From NCBI RefSeq assembly GCF_033115175.1, contig NC_084827.1:120993701-121057700 (forward strand): 64,000 bases of DNA. The letters run 5' to 3'. The first letter of the stretch is position 1. Each line of letters opens with the position of its first letter. The position numbers were made by a program, and so were the translations under genes. This DNA is from Lepus europaeus (taxonomy: Eukaryota > Chordata > Mammalia > Lagomorpha > Leporidae). Below, piece by piece: positions 49,107-59,443 of the stretch. The notes beneath the pieces are model-generated. The model had not been told where the DNA came from. It saw only the letters and a program-made list of their open reading frames with translations, and did no database searches.

Positions 49107-49129
49107 TTGTCTTTATCTACTTACAGTAT

Positions 49130-49440
49130 GGGTATTTTATCAATTACCTATGGATTTGTTTTATATCTATAACACCCTTTTATATGGTTGTCTCACAAAT
49201 ACAGATATGTTGAGCTGCTAACCCCCATTAGCTCAGAATGTGGGTATGTTTGAAAATAGGTCACTGTAGCTGTGATTAGTTAAGCTGAAATGAGGTCACA
49301 CTGGAAATAAGATGGGTCCTTAATCCAAAGTGGCTAGCATCCTTATTAAAAATAGCCATCTGAAGCCAGAGACACCCAGGGAACATGTGATGACAAAGAG
49401 ACTGGAAGTATGCAGCTGCATGTCACTACCTGAAATTCAA
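49130..49440 (+). mobile_element. MLT1-like LTR 5' part
   Basis: GCTGCTAACCCCCATTAGC, GAATGTGGGTATGTTTG, GGTCCTTAATCCAAAGTGGC and GTGATGACAAAGAGACTGGA follow the MaLR LTR order. The 3' part is lost at the C repeat beginning at 49487. Confidence 0.6.
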
Positions 49441-49486
49441 CTATTAAAGAGAATGAAGTGCTAACATATGAGCCTTGAACATGCTG

Positions 49487-49814
49487 GGGATGGTGCTGTG
49501 GCTCAGGTTAGTCCTCTGCCTGTGGCTCCAGCATCCCATACGGGCACCGGTTCTAGTCCCAGCTGCTCCTCTTCCGATCCAGCTCTCTGCTATGGCCTGG
49601 GAAAGCAGTAGAAGATGGCCCAAGCTTTTGGGCTCCTGCACCCACGTGGGAGACCAGGAAAAATCTCCTAGCTCCTAGCTTCAGATCTGCCCAGCTCTAC
49701 CCATTGCACCCATCTGGGAAGTGAACCAGCGATAGAAGACTTTTGTCTCTGTCTCTTCCCTCTCACTGTAACTTTTCCTCCCAAATAAACAAATAAAATC
49801 ATTAAAAAAAAAAG
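49487..49814 (+). mobile_element. CSINE in CYCT intron 2
   Basis: GGGGATGGTGCTGTGGCTCA to CCAAATAAACAAATAAAATC and an A run. It interrupts or abuts an MLT1-like LTR on its left and an L1 3' end on its right. Confidence 0.87.
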
Positions 49815-50135
49815 AAAGATCACACTAAGTGAAAGAATCCAGACACAAAAAATTCATATATTATCTGACTCCTTTTATATAAATTATCCAATAGGAAAAT
49901 CCAAAGAGATAGAAAGTAGATCAGTGGTTGCCAGTGAATGGGAATAAGAGAAAATAGGAGAGATTACTTAATGAGTGCAGATGCTCTGGAGTTATAAAAA
50001 CAAAAAGTTCTGAAACTAAGAAGGACTCATTATAGAATATTGTGAATGCACTAAATGTTACTGAATGTATGCTATAAAATGGCTCATTGTATGTTACATA
50101 GATTTCACTTCAATAAAAATAAATTAAAAATAGTA
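49815..50135 (+). mobile_element. Old L1M 3' end in CYCT intron 2
   Basis: L1 3' UTR-like sequence (AGTGAAAGAATCCAGACACA near 49830, CAGTGGTTGCCAGTGAATGG near 49922) ending in TTCAATAAAAATAAATTAAAA. It directly follows the tail of a C repeat. Noncoding. Confidence 0.7.
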
Positions 50136-50689
50136 GTGATCTGAAATTCTAGCCTATATAATACGCTAAGCCACAAAAAAAATTCAAGAGAATTGTACCG
50201 TTGTTTAAGAAAATCTGATACAGCAATCCAGTTAAATAAACACACAAAGACACACACCCACATCCAGGAGTAACAAATTGCTTCTCAAAGATATACTCTT
50301 TCCTAACCATTTTTAATCTCAATCCTAAAATGCTTTCTCACTTTAATTACTGTTGTATCCTTTCCACCTAGAAAAAATCAATCACAATTACTATTATACC
50401 ATTAAAATATTCAATTTTTTAAAAAACTAGCTCACAGTTTTTAAGATTACGCACTGAATAAAATAAAATATCCCACATAGGCACGAACCTATGCCACATA
50501 TGATTTTTAATTCTTCTGATCAAAAGGATGTTGCTATTATAAAGCAGGTATTATAATACAAATCATTATTTCATATAAACATAGGGGTCCATTTTTAAGG
50601 CTGCAAGTTAGTAAATTATAATGCTATATCATGTGCTTTCTTCTTTGCTACAAAGTCTGTGGTTCTCTCCCACAACTATTGGTTTTTAC
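50136..50689 (-). other. CYCT: CYCT intron 2, donor-proximal part
   Basis: AT-rich intron next to the exon 2 donor; no other feature. Confidence 0.6.
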
Positions 50690-50858
50690 CTTTGTTTTTG
50701 TTTGCATCAGAATAAGAGAATCCTTGTGCTTGTCCTGTTTTTCGGCCAAAGAGACCCCAGAGATTTGGACCAGTCTTGTGTTTTCCACCTTTTTCTACTG
50801 TGTGGCACTGAGCACATTTCTGAATAAAGATCTTCTTGCCTGTTTCAGCATCTCCCAT
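50690..50858 (-). CDS. CYCT: Testis-type cytochrome c, coding exon 2 (residues 1-56 plus one base)
   Basis: First coding exon of a cytochrome c that carries electrons from complex III to complex IV in the intermembrane space and can trigger apoptosis. It reads [11 protein letters not shown], then the heme attachment motif CAQCH (Cys14, Cys17, axial His18, mature numbering) and the [20 protein letters not shown] segment. It ends at ANKNK|G with a GTAAAA donor (GT at 50689-50688). The exon breaks codon Gly56, the same place as in somatic CYCS, so this is a spliced gene and not a retrocopy. A noncoding acceptor (TTCCTCTGCAG, AG at 50866-50865) lies six bases before the ATG, which has A at -3 and G at +4. 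[15 protein letters not shown] and GFSY match testis rather than somatic cytochrome c. Residue 44 is Gln where nearly all mammalian cytochromes c have Pro. It joins the exon at 42619-42767. Confidence 0.95.
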
Positions 50859-50864
50859 TTTGCT

Positions 50865-52097
50865 CTGCAGAGGAACCTTAAACCACAGACCAAAGAAAAT
50901 ATCAGATTTGCAAAGCTGAAAAAAAAAGGAATTGTATCACTTTGGCTGAACTGACTGCTAATGATATTAAACAAAAATGTACTAAAATATACATACTTTA
51001 ATGCCATTTAATGTGTGTTCTATGTCTACATATTACAGAATCTAATTTTATAAAAACTTACTCATCTCATTTACCAGGCTTATTCTAAATACCTAACCAT
51101 AGCTACTTCAGACACTGGTATTGGTGTAAATCTGGTTTTACTTCAGACTTCACACAATTATGTTAATTTATACAGGTCAATCATGTGCTTTTTCTTTTCA
51201 CTTCCAAACAGTACATGTAAAAAAAAAAATGATGTGAAGCATAGAGATATGATTTTGCATTCTCTTATTTAAAAGAAAAGAGCAAGCTGGAAAAGAGCTT
51301 AAATGTGACATTTATTATGACAACTTATATATATACTATAATAATAGAATTGTAAACTTCAAAATCATAGAGAAAACAATGAAACACTGCAACATATGTA
51401 ACATAACTCTTCATTTACTTTACACACTCAGTTGCAAACAAATCTACCAGACCAGGCCAAACATTATCAGAAAGCAATCAGAAATAACATTACCGAGTTC
51501 TGTTTGAATTGATGTATTTAGTGCTAACACAGTGGAAAATAAACTGTTAGGCAGGGAAGAGCTTATGATACAGTAACAAAAAGATACAAGAGATTCTGTA
51601 TAAAGGTATTTGCCTAAACCTGCCAAAAATTCCATTACATCAATAAATAAGTGCCTCCCCCACCTAAAATAATGTAAGAAATAACTAAAAAATTATACTT
51701 TGAAATAGTAACGAATGGTTTCCTGTTCTGTGATGAATGAATGCATGGAAGATGAGGATTAGGATGGATTTGAACACAGTGAATTACTATCACAAAAACT
51801 ACAAAAATACCTTTACCAGTACAGTCTTAAACACTTAGAAAATGTTCATGTTATTTTCTGAATTTGAAAACTACAGTATTGTTTAAAGTTATCTATTACT
51901 CAGAGAAAAGCTAGTACTTTACTAACAACAACCTGCAAAACTAGTATCTTCCTAATTTCTTTAACTCTGCATGAAAATCTATTAACAGTGTCAATGATCC
52001 ACATAATGGGAAGATTGTAGTTTTCCTTGGGCAGTTTTGAAAACAACTAAGCTATTAATATTTTAGGTTTGAAAAAAAGTGAAATAAGAAAAAATAT
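50865..52097 (-). other. CYCT: Probable CYCT intron 1
   Basis: AT-rich sequence upstream of the exon 2 acceptor at 50866-50865; nothing else recognised. Confidence 0.5.
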
Positions 52098-52436
52098 CCA
52101 GGGCCAGCACTGTGGCATAGCAGGTAAAGCCACCGCCTGCAGGATCGGCATCTCATATGATCGCTGGTTCAAGTCCCAGTTCAAGTCCCAGCTCTGCTCC
52201 CTTCCGATCCAGCTCTCTGCTATGGCTGGGGAAAGCAGTAGAAGATGGCCCAAGTCCTTGGGCCCCTGCACCCACATGGGAGACCTGGAAGAAGCTCTTG
52301 GCTCCTGGCTTTGGATTAGCGCAGCTACAGCCATTGTAGCCAATTGGGGAGTGAACCAGTGGAGGGAAGACCTCTCTCCCTCTCTCTTTCTCTCTGTAAC
52401 TCTCACTTTCAAATAAATAAATAAATCTTAAAAAAA
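52098..52436 (+). mobile_element. CSINE (C repeat)
   Basis: CCAGGGCCAGCACTGTGGC to AAATAAATAAATAAATC. It contains a short tandem repeat of TTCAAGTCCCAG at about 52168-52190 in the tRNA B-box region. Confidence 0.9.
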
Positions 52437-53194
52437 TTTCAAGAGAAGACTACTTTAACATTACAAATAACACTCAAAATACTGCATGCAATGTTTACAT
52501 GTATCTATTCTATTAATTATCTGAATAGGCTCAGAACTCAGCGAGGCTTTGAGAAGGGGTTATAAAGAGGAAAATTTCTACCACAAATGCAAATTATGGT
52601 TTTTAGCAAAATATAGTGACTATAACCATAAAGTTTGTATCATACAAAAACAAAATATCATGTAAGTACTAACTAGAGAATCTGTATTTACGATTTTTTA
52701 TATAGAGAAAAAAGACCAAATTGATTTTCATACCCACTAAATGTTATTCATAATTCAGGAAACCAGACACTAAAAATGAAAAAGAAAAACAGAAACACAA
52801 ACTCCTTACTCATATATACAGATCACTTGTAAAAATTTTTCCATTACCATTGTTCAAACAACCAGCACTGCTTACAATTAAAATGTTTATCATTGCCATC
52901 TTTAATCACTGAATCCTGCCAATGTAAATACCAATGACTCTCTTCCAAGTACATTAAAACCGAAGGGAAGGAGTTGAATATCAAGGAATATCCTGAGAAG
53001 ATAAGAATTTCAAAGAAACTAATTTTGTCCTTTAGTCATTTGGCATTCTACCAGTATTAAGAAGAAATATCTCACTGAAATAGCCAAGATGTGACATTTA
53101 GAATGGGAATGACTGCTCATCCAAGAATGAAGTAATCCCAAGACTACACAGAGTAAGAATAGTCTTTACTGATTCTTACCAAACAGAGTAAGAA
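52437..53194. other. Probable CYCT intron 1, AT-rich
   Basis: Nothing recognised. Confidence 0.55.
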
Positions 53195-53365
53195 TAAATA
53201 TTTGTATGTGCTTACCATGTGTAGAGCATACACTAAGTCCTTTATATATTAACTAATTTAATCCTCACAAGAGTCCTGTATGATAGATACTATTCATTCC
53301 TCTTATCGCTACACAAAAGATAAAGAGAATTGTTTGAGATCACAACCTGGTAGGCAGCAGAGAGA
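53195..53365 (-). mobile_element. MIR SINE
   Basis: ATTTAATCCTCACAAGAGTC, GATAGATACTATTCATTCC and GATCACAACCTGGTAGGCAG match a reverse MIR. Confidence 0.72.
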
Positions 53366-53689
53366 GGCAGTGAAAGGGGGGAGGTGAAGCAATATAAAAA
53401 TCTGTAGTTACCCACTGAAGAATCATCTAGGCCACCCTGTATTGAACACAATAGCTGACGCACTGCAGATTTAATTTTTTTTCCCAACTGAGAGTGCTTA
53501 AAGAGGACTAGCTGAAATACTTTTTAATGCTGGTTTACACCATTTGCATATTGTAGTGTAAGAAGACAATGAAGGCACTAATAAAATTTCCAACGTTTAC
53601 GAAGTCCACATAATTGAAGTGATGAAGGAGGGGAGGGAGCTCACTGGAGTATTTCAAGGATGAATGCTGAACAGACTTTAAAAAAGGTT

Positions 53690-54345
53690 AAGCGGGGTTC
53701 TGCCTGTTGTCCTGGAAAGAATCCTCAATCGGGGGACAGTCGTAGCCATGTGACCCTGAGGGAATCCCCTCACGTCTGTGAACCCCCAAAGGTAGCAACG
53801 GCCACTGCAACTGAGGCCCCAGGCTGGAACCGCGAATCCAGCTTTCGAAACTGCGCTTCACGAGGCCGCCTCCACGTCAAGTGTGCGAGCAAGGCTCACA
53901 CGTCAGAGAGGCTCTTCACAAAAAAGTCTCCTGTTACAGGTGGGGGCTGCGTGACCCTACTACACAGGGGCTGGAGTGAGACTCCTTAAAAATGGGCGGT
54001 TGGATCCTCCTCTCCAGGGAGACCCAGGCCCAAACTGCGCTGTTAGGACCGCATGGCTGCTCAGCCCAGGCTCTCCCAGCCAGTCCCGCACCTACCACAG
54101 GGCCAGTAGCTCTGCTCTCCTCCTCCCCTGTGCCGCGGCCAGGCGGGAGGCCGCGCCCCGAGTTCGATGGTGGTGGTTCTGCAGCAGGGCCTCGATGACA
54201 CTCGCAGGTCTGGTCAGCCATGTGCTTCCGGTGGACACGGAAATGCCGGGCTCCACCCACGCTGCTGATTGGACCCCAGGTCTCGCGGGACTTCAACTCT
54301 CACAGAGGCGGAAAGCCTTGGAGCCGCGGGCCAAGTCTTAACGTG
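53690..54345 (-). promoter_or_regulatory. CYCT: GC-rich block: candidate CYCT promoter and noncoding first exon
   Basis: A CpG-rich island in AT-rich surroundings, about 3.2 kb upstream of the first CYCT coding exon. On the minus strand it holds, in order, TCTCGCGGGA-type sequence (54281-54290), a CCAAT box (ATTGG on plus, 54268-54272), an ETS/GABP-like ACCGGAAG (54225-54232) and a possible donor GTAG|GTGCGG (GT at 54091-54090). An untranslated exon around 54092-54240 spliced to the acceptor at 50866 would reproduce the usual cytochrome c layout of a noncoding first exon. Two CRE-type half sites TGACGTG occur at 53873-53879 and 53899-53905 (minus). The open frames here look like GC-rich shadows. 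It could instead serve an unrecognised transcript on the plus strand. Confidence 0.5.
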
Positions 54346-55254
54346 ACCAGTGAGTGTACTTGGAGCATAGCATCGGCGTAGCCCCTCGAAACCGGCTTAT
54401 TATGCTTGTTTGCTTCTACCTAACCAAAGAATTAAATTATCTATGTATATTCCCAGTGTTACAAGGTCTCCCTTGAAATGGGAACTCCATGGTTTTTTGT
54501 TTTTTGGTTTTTGTTTTTTTTTTGTTTGTTTTTTTGGTTTTTTGGTTTTTTTTGTTGTTGTTTGTTTTTTGTTTTTAATCCAAGATTATTTGGTCACAGC
54601 GATCAAATCATGTAAAAATAAAATGAGTGCTTAGGCTAGACAAGGACTGTGGCAAGCAGCTTGGAAATACAAGCACTGAATCCTGCAGCCCCGATTTTCC
54701 TTGATTTACAACTGGCCTGGGCAGGATGTAAAGTGCAATAAAGTTATTATACATGAACTACATAGAAATATAGTAAGTAGGAACTGACAGTGCTAATGAC
54801 AGAAAAGCAGAATAGAACAGGACTAGAAACTGCAAGAAGGGATTGTGACAAAGCGAAGGAAATAGGGAGGGAAGGACTGAGAAAGCTACAAGGAAGAGGG
54901 TGTCCAAGGCAGAGAGGTGAGAACGTGAAGTTGTAGTTATGTGGGTCGGGAAAGCAGCTTATCTGGTTACCTGAGCAAGAAGTGGGTGGCACGGCAGAAA
55001 AATAGGGATATTAAAATAATTTTCCCAAACAACTAAGGTACCTAGGAATGCAGTAATTAAGTAGGAAGTTTACCCAATATTCTTGATCCCTAGAGCAGTG
55101 CTGCCCACCTGATCTTTCTGCTGTGTTGGAAATGTCCTGTGTGGGTGCTGTTCACTAGCTGAAAATTGGTTCTGAGGACAGGAAACACGATTTATTCAGC
55201 TGAGAACTGAATTTTTAATTATGTTAATTGTAATTCGTTTTAATTTTTGTTATT
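54346..55254. other. Intergenic between CYCT and RBM45
   Basis: Contains the G/T tract at 54490-54577; no gene seen. Confidence 0.55.
54490..54577. repeat. G/T low-complexity tract
   Basis: About 90 bases made only of T and G ((TTTTG)n-like), 150 bases from the GC-rich block at 54.3 kb. No SINE body is attached. Confidence 0.9.
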
Positions 55255-55563
55255 TTTTAAGAAGAGTTTATTTATTTATTTAAGAGGTAGCGTTATAGAC
55301 AGTGAGAGGGAGAGACAGAGAGAAAGGATACTGGTTCACTCCCCAAATAGCTACAAAGGGCAGAGCTGGGCCCATCCAAAGCCAGGAGCCAGAAGCTTCC
55401 TCTGGGTCTCCCATGCCCAGGTGCAGGGACCCAATCGCTTGGGCCATCTTCCACTGCTTTCCCAGATCATAGCAAAGAACTGGCCGATCCAGCTGGGACT
55501 TGAACCGGCCCCATATGGGATGCTGGAACTGCAGGTGGAAGATTAACCTAGTGCGTCACAGCC
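55255..55563 (-). mobile_element. CSINE (C repeat)
   Basis: Reverse copy with TTTATTTATTTATTTAAGAGG start and GATTAACCTAGTGCGTCACAG end. Flanks share AATTTTTGTT. Confidence 0.85.
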
Positions 55564-55865
55564 AATTTTTGTTTTCTTTAATAGCTATAACCACTAAAGG
55601 ATGCCTATGAATTCTGGCCTGAGATCTATACGTTTAAATAATGTGTGTCATCTAATAGAAACAGAAAGATCAGTTTTATTGTGGAAAAAAATCGAGTGTT
55701 AAATACTATTCTCAAATTCAAAGGAAAGCATTCAAACTCAAGAAGAAAGAAATAACCATTTCTTGAGTGTGTGGGCCAGGCTAGGTGATTGCATACATTA
55801 TCAGTACCAGTAGCCTTACAGATGGGACAAAGTGAGGCTCTCCATATTCACATAGAACAATCTGG

Positions 55866-56203
55866 GGGCCGACACTGTGGTGTAGCCGGTAAGGCTGCCG
55901 CCTGCAGTGCCAGCATCCCATATGGGCGCCAGTTCAAGTCCCGGCTACTCCACTTTCGATACAGCTCTCTGCTATGGCCTGAAAAAGCAGTAGAAGATGG
56001 CCCAAGTCCTTGGGTCCCTACACCCATGTGGGAGACCCAGAAGAAGCTCCTAGCTCCTGGCTTCAGATCGATGCAGCTCTGGCTGTTGTGGCTACCAGGG
56101 GAGTGAACCAGAAGATGGAAGACTTCTCTCTGTCTCTTTCTCTAACTCTGCCTTTCAAATAAATATATAATTTTTAAAAATAAATAAATAAAAGAAAAAT
56201 GAA
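55866..56203 (+). mobile_element. CSINE (C repeat)
   Basis: GGGGGCCGACACTGTGGTGT to CTTTCAAATAAATATATAAT with an extended A-rich tail. Confidence 0.88.
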
Positions 56204-57549
56204 TAATCTGAAGGTTACTAACTGATCACCAAAAAATACTGGTAGTAAAATCTATAGAAAGTTTGCAAAAAGGGCAAAATGTTTTTAGTTCATTGACTAT
56301 AATACATGGAAAGTAGTATCACCAACCAGCCAAATAAACCTCATTATATTTACATCATAGTTTGAGACTGAAGTCTTTTAACACAAAAATTTGTAAATAC
56401 TTTATCATTTTTTATTTAAAATTTTAATTAACATGTAATACTTGTATACTTCTTGCTTTTAAAAATTCATGAGATTTTAGGGAAAAATTTCAAAAGACAA
56501 CCAAATTTCATGTGAAATAAACATAAATGTCATTCCAATAATCATGCATTGAAAACGATTGTACAACTGTACATTGTGTTTTAAAGCTTGGAAATTTTTA
56601 ATCTGCAAAAGTCCAGCACATCTTTAATATGTCTAATTGATAAACTTTCTTTCAAACTCAGCTATTTCAGAGGTTTTGCTTACATATAATTCATGTTGCA
56701 CGATTTTTTAACATCCCAATTCTGTCATAATTGAGTGAGAAAATGTTCAAAAATTGTGGTAATGCTTACACAACCCTGTGAGCATACTAAAAGCCAGTTA
56801 ACTGAACAACTGAAAATGGCTGAATTGTATTATCTAGGAATTATATCTAAATAAATTGGTCTAAAGTAAGTCACATAGAGAAAAAATATATTTATTAGAT
56901 TTGATTAATTTATAAGTAAACTTATTTTCCTTGAATACATAGTTTTTCACATTTGAGTAATAAAGAAATTCTGCTTCTAGAATTTCCCAATATTTCTTTT
57001 TTATTTTGTTTTACTCATTGTTTAATCATTTCATTAAGAAAAGCATTAATTATTCTGAATATCAGCCTACAATTCTCCAGACATTCATTGCCCAGTGTTT
57101 TTGAAAATTATACATTTTCCACTAGATGGCAGTGGTGTGCAAATAGCATTGCTTACAACCTTTGCACTTCCTCACATCAGTAAAATTAGTACATAATTAT
57201 ATTATTTTCCATTACCTTGACTGGTTCAGCTAGGATAAAGAGTAATGGACAGTTAAGACAAGATACTTCCTAGACTTGCCGAGCCCCAGAGGCAATGAAG
57301 CCCTTATGTTACAGGTATAAAATGTAATACAAGGAGAAATTTTAACATCTTACTAGTGCTAAATCCAGGGTGACAACTTAGCTACCACACATGACTATAC
57401 ATTTTTAAGGGTGGGAGAGTGGGTACCATAGTCATAGGGAACAAGGAAACCAATCCTTATTGTGTTACCTAAATACCCCTAAAGTATTAGCTCCATATAA
57501 ATTATCTCACATCATCATAACCATATAAGTCTAAACTACTAAATGCAAT
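56204..57549. other. Intergenic AT-rich sequence
   Basis: Nothing recognised. The short gap at 55564-55865 is likewise blank. Confidence 0.6.
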
Positions 57550-57815
57550 GAGGGTAAGAAACTTTTGTGTACTACTACATCCCTTGAGCATAGCACAGTG
57601 TCCAACACACAGGATTTGTGTATTAATGAATGGGTTACACAAATATTTGTGTATTAATGAATGGGTTAATTAATTAAGTTTGCATTCTATATTTACAAGT
57701 AAAATTTTCTCAGGGTCGGAGGAGCTCTCTGAGGATAGGAATCATTTCTGTTCCCTGCTATATATCTAACTCCTGGCACATGGTTGATGTACAATAAATA
57801 TTCATCAGTTTAACT
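57550..57815 (+). mobile_element. Two L2-like 3' ends
   Basis: Two copies of the L2 3' theme: CCCTTGAGCATAGCACAGTG...(57578) and TTCCCTGCTATATATCTAACTC...GGCACATG...CAATAAATATTCAT (57750-57802). A small tandem duplication at 57614-57668 lies between them. Confidence 0.55.
57614..57668. repeat. Tandem duplication, period 31
   Basis: An identical 24-base segment occurs at 57614-57637 and 57645-57668, separated by 7 bases, within an L2-like 3' end. Confidence 0.88.
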
Positions 57816-57882
57816 TCACAGCAACCTAGGTCTTAGCAGCCTGGACTAGGACATTCAAGGAAATCACTCCCAGTCTACTTTC

Positions 57883-57940
57883 TTTTTTTTTTTTTTAAGA
57901 CTTTCTTTATTTATTTGAAAGAGTAACACAGAGAGAGGAG

Positions 57941-57972
<32 letters not shown>

Positions 57973-58232
57973 GTCTTCCATCCAATGGTTCACTCCCCAA
58001 TTGACTGCAACAGCCGGAGCTGCGCCGATCCGAAGCCAGGAGCCAGGAGCTTCCTCTGGATCTCCCACACGGGTGCAGGGGCCCAAGGACTTGGGCCATC
58101 TTCTACTGCTTTCCCAGGCCACAGCAGAGAGCTGGATCGGAAGTGGAGCAGCCAGGTCTCGAACCGGCGCCCACATGGGATGCTGGTGCTTCAGGCTAGG
58201 GCGTTAACCCGCTGTGCCACAGCACCAGCCCT
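57883..58232 (-). mobile_element. CSINE (C repeat)
   Basis: Full-length reverse copy. Target duplication TCCCAGTCTACTTTC (57868-57882) and TCCCAGTCCACTTTC (58233-58247), one mismatch. (GA)n at 57948-57972. Confidence 0.94.
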
Positions 58233-58469
58233 TCCCAGTCCACTTTCAAGTCCTTTTACTTAATTTCAGTGTCACTGCTAAGTGCAGATGTTACTTCTGG
58301 GTTTCTGGCGGCTCTCTGCTGACCTCTCCTTTACCATCTGTTTACATGAAGACTTAGAAGTCAGAAGGAACTTCCCACTTTGCTTGCACCCTAAGTTTTT
58401 CCAAATTCCACAACTTTCTTCCCTCGAACCCCAGGGGTGCTTGATGGAGTTGAGTTGATCAATAGATCA

Positions 58470-58620
58470 AGTTGGTTCTGGTTTGGGCTCTGTTACTTGT
58501 ATCTCTGTTACTTTGAGATATGCTATGGGCCCTGGTTTCTTCATCACTAACAAACGAGGCTGGGATTGGGTAATCTCAAAGGTTCCTTTCAGCTTGAAGG
58601 TTCTACAATTTTATCTCTAG
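58470..58620 (+). mobile_element. MIR SINE
   Basis: GGGCTCTGTTACTTGTATCT, CTGGTTTCTTCATCACTAAC and AATCTCAAAGGTTCCTTTCA follow the MIR order to its 3' end. Confidence 0.65.
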
Positions 58621-58629
58621 CCTATAGTG

Positions 58630-59086
58630 ACCTCCTATTGAACTTATGGCCAAGATGGTTATGGAGTCTCTCCTTTGTCCAAAACCTGGGTTCCCCAGAG
58701 TCCTCAGCTCAACCAGGACCAACCCTGGGCTCTAAGCCCTTGTGGAATACAGTTGGGGCAAAATCCTGCTAAATGAGTTTAGTGAAAATCCCCACTCTTG
58801 GTGTCTAACCACCATCAGTATTTTATCACCCTGGCTTGCACTGAGAATTCTGTTAAACCAGTATAGCAAGAATCCCCTTTGCTCCTGTTCTTTCCTCTTA
58901 GCAATTTTCCATTCACTAACCTCCACCCTGCTCCTTGGTTATAAATCCCAACTTGTCCTTACGCTCTCATTAGAGTCAGAACTGAGTCCAATGTCTCCCC
59001 TGCCGCAAGACCCCAGTGCATCACAGTCCCTTTAAATAAAGTCTTCCTTACCATTTTTAATAAGTGTCATAAATGATTCTTTAACA
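58630..59086 (+). mobile_element. ERVL-type solo LTR next to the RBM45 promoter
   Basis: Sequence resembling an ERVL LTR: AACCAGTATAGCAAGAATCC, TTAGCAATTTTCCATTCACT, CTTGGTTATAAATCCCAACT (TATA-like at 58939), a polyadenylation signal TTTAAATAAAGTC (AATAAA about 59034) and a terminal TTCTTTAACA. No internal retroviral sequence is adjacent, so it is a solo LTR. Family assignment (LTR16/MLT2-like) is from memory. Confidence 0.6.
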
Positions 59087-59189
59087 CTAGCAGGTTTGGG
59101 GAACCTGTCGTTCGGTTGGGGTGGGGTAAAGCCAGCGTAGAGAAAGCCTGTGCACCAGGCAGGGTTGTTGTGGCAGCAGGGACCAAGGA

Positions 59190-59443
59190 CATCTGGGCCA
59201 GGGCTCAGAGGGATTGGAGACTTGGGCCGAATGAGGGTCCTCCGCGGCGCCAGGGGGCGCTCCAGGCCCCGGAAGCCGGCGCCGTGCGCGGCTGGACAGC
59301 GCCTGACGCCGGACTCCGGCTTCCGGAAGCGGAGCGCCGAACCCGCAACGGCAGGTCGAACAGCCGCGGCCGTGGCGGGCGCGGCGGCAGCAGAGACTAC
59401 TGAGGGGGACCCCGGCCTGGCTCCCGCGCCAGGGGGGAGCACG
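59190..59443 (+). promoter_or_regulatory. RBM45: RBM45 CpG-rich promoter / 5' UTR
   Basis: CpG-rich sequence, especially from 59240, leads into the RBM45 start codon, and the GC-rich block continues through exon 1 into the intron to about 60050. There is no obvious TATA box, as expected for a housekeeping-type CpG promoter. It begins about 100 bases after the end of an ERVL-type solo LTR. The transcription start cannot be placed from sequence alone. Confidence 0.65.

Noticed and set aside
42619-50858. CYCT as a processed pseudogene of somatic CYCS
   Set aside because: An intron is present at the Gly56 codon with proper splice sites, residues are testis-type, and it is at the expected syntenic position.
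50631-50954. 107-codon plus-strand frame over CYCT exon 2
   Set aside because: Antisense shadow of a confirmed coding exon.
53934-54341. Opposing 120-121-codon frames in the 54 kb GC-rich block
   Set aside because: Both strands are open because of GC content. Composition is low complexity and neither resembles a known protein; the region is better explained as promoter/noncoding exon.
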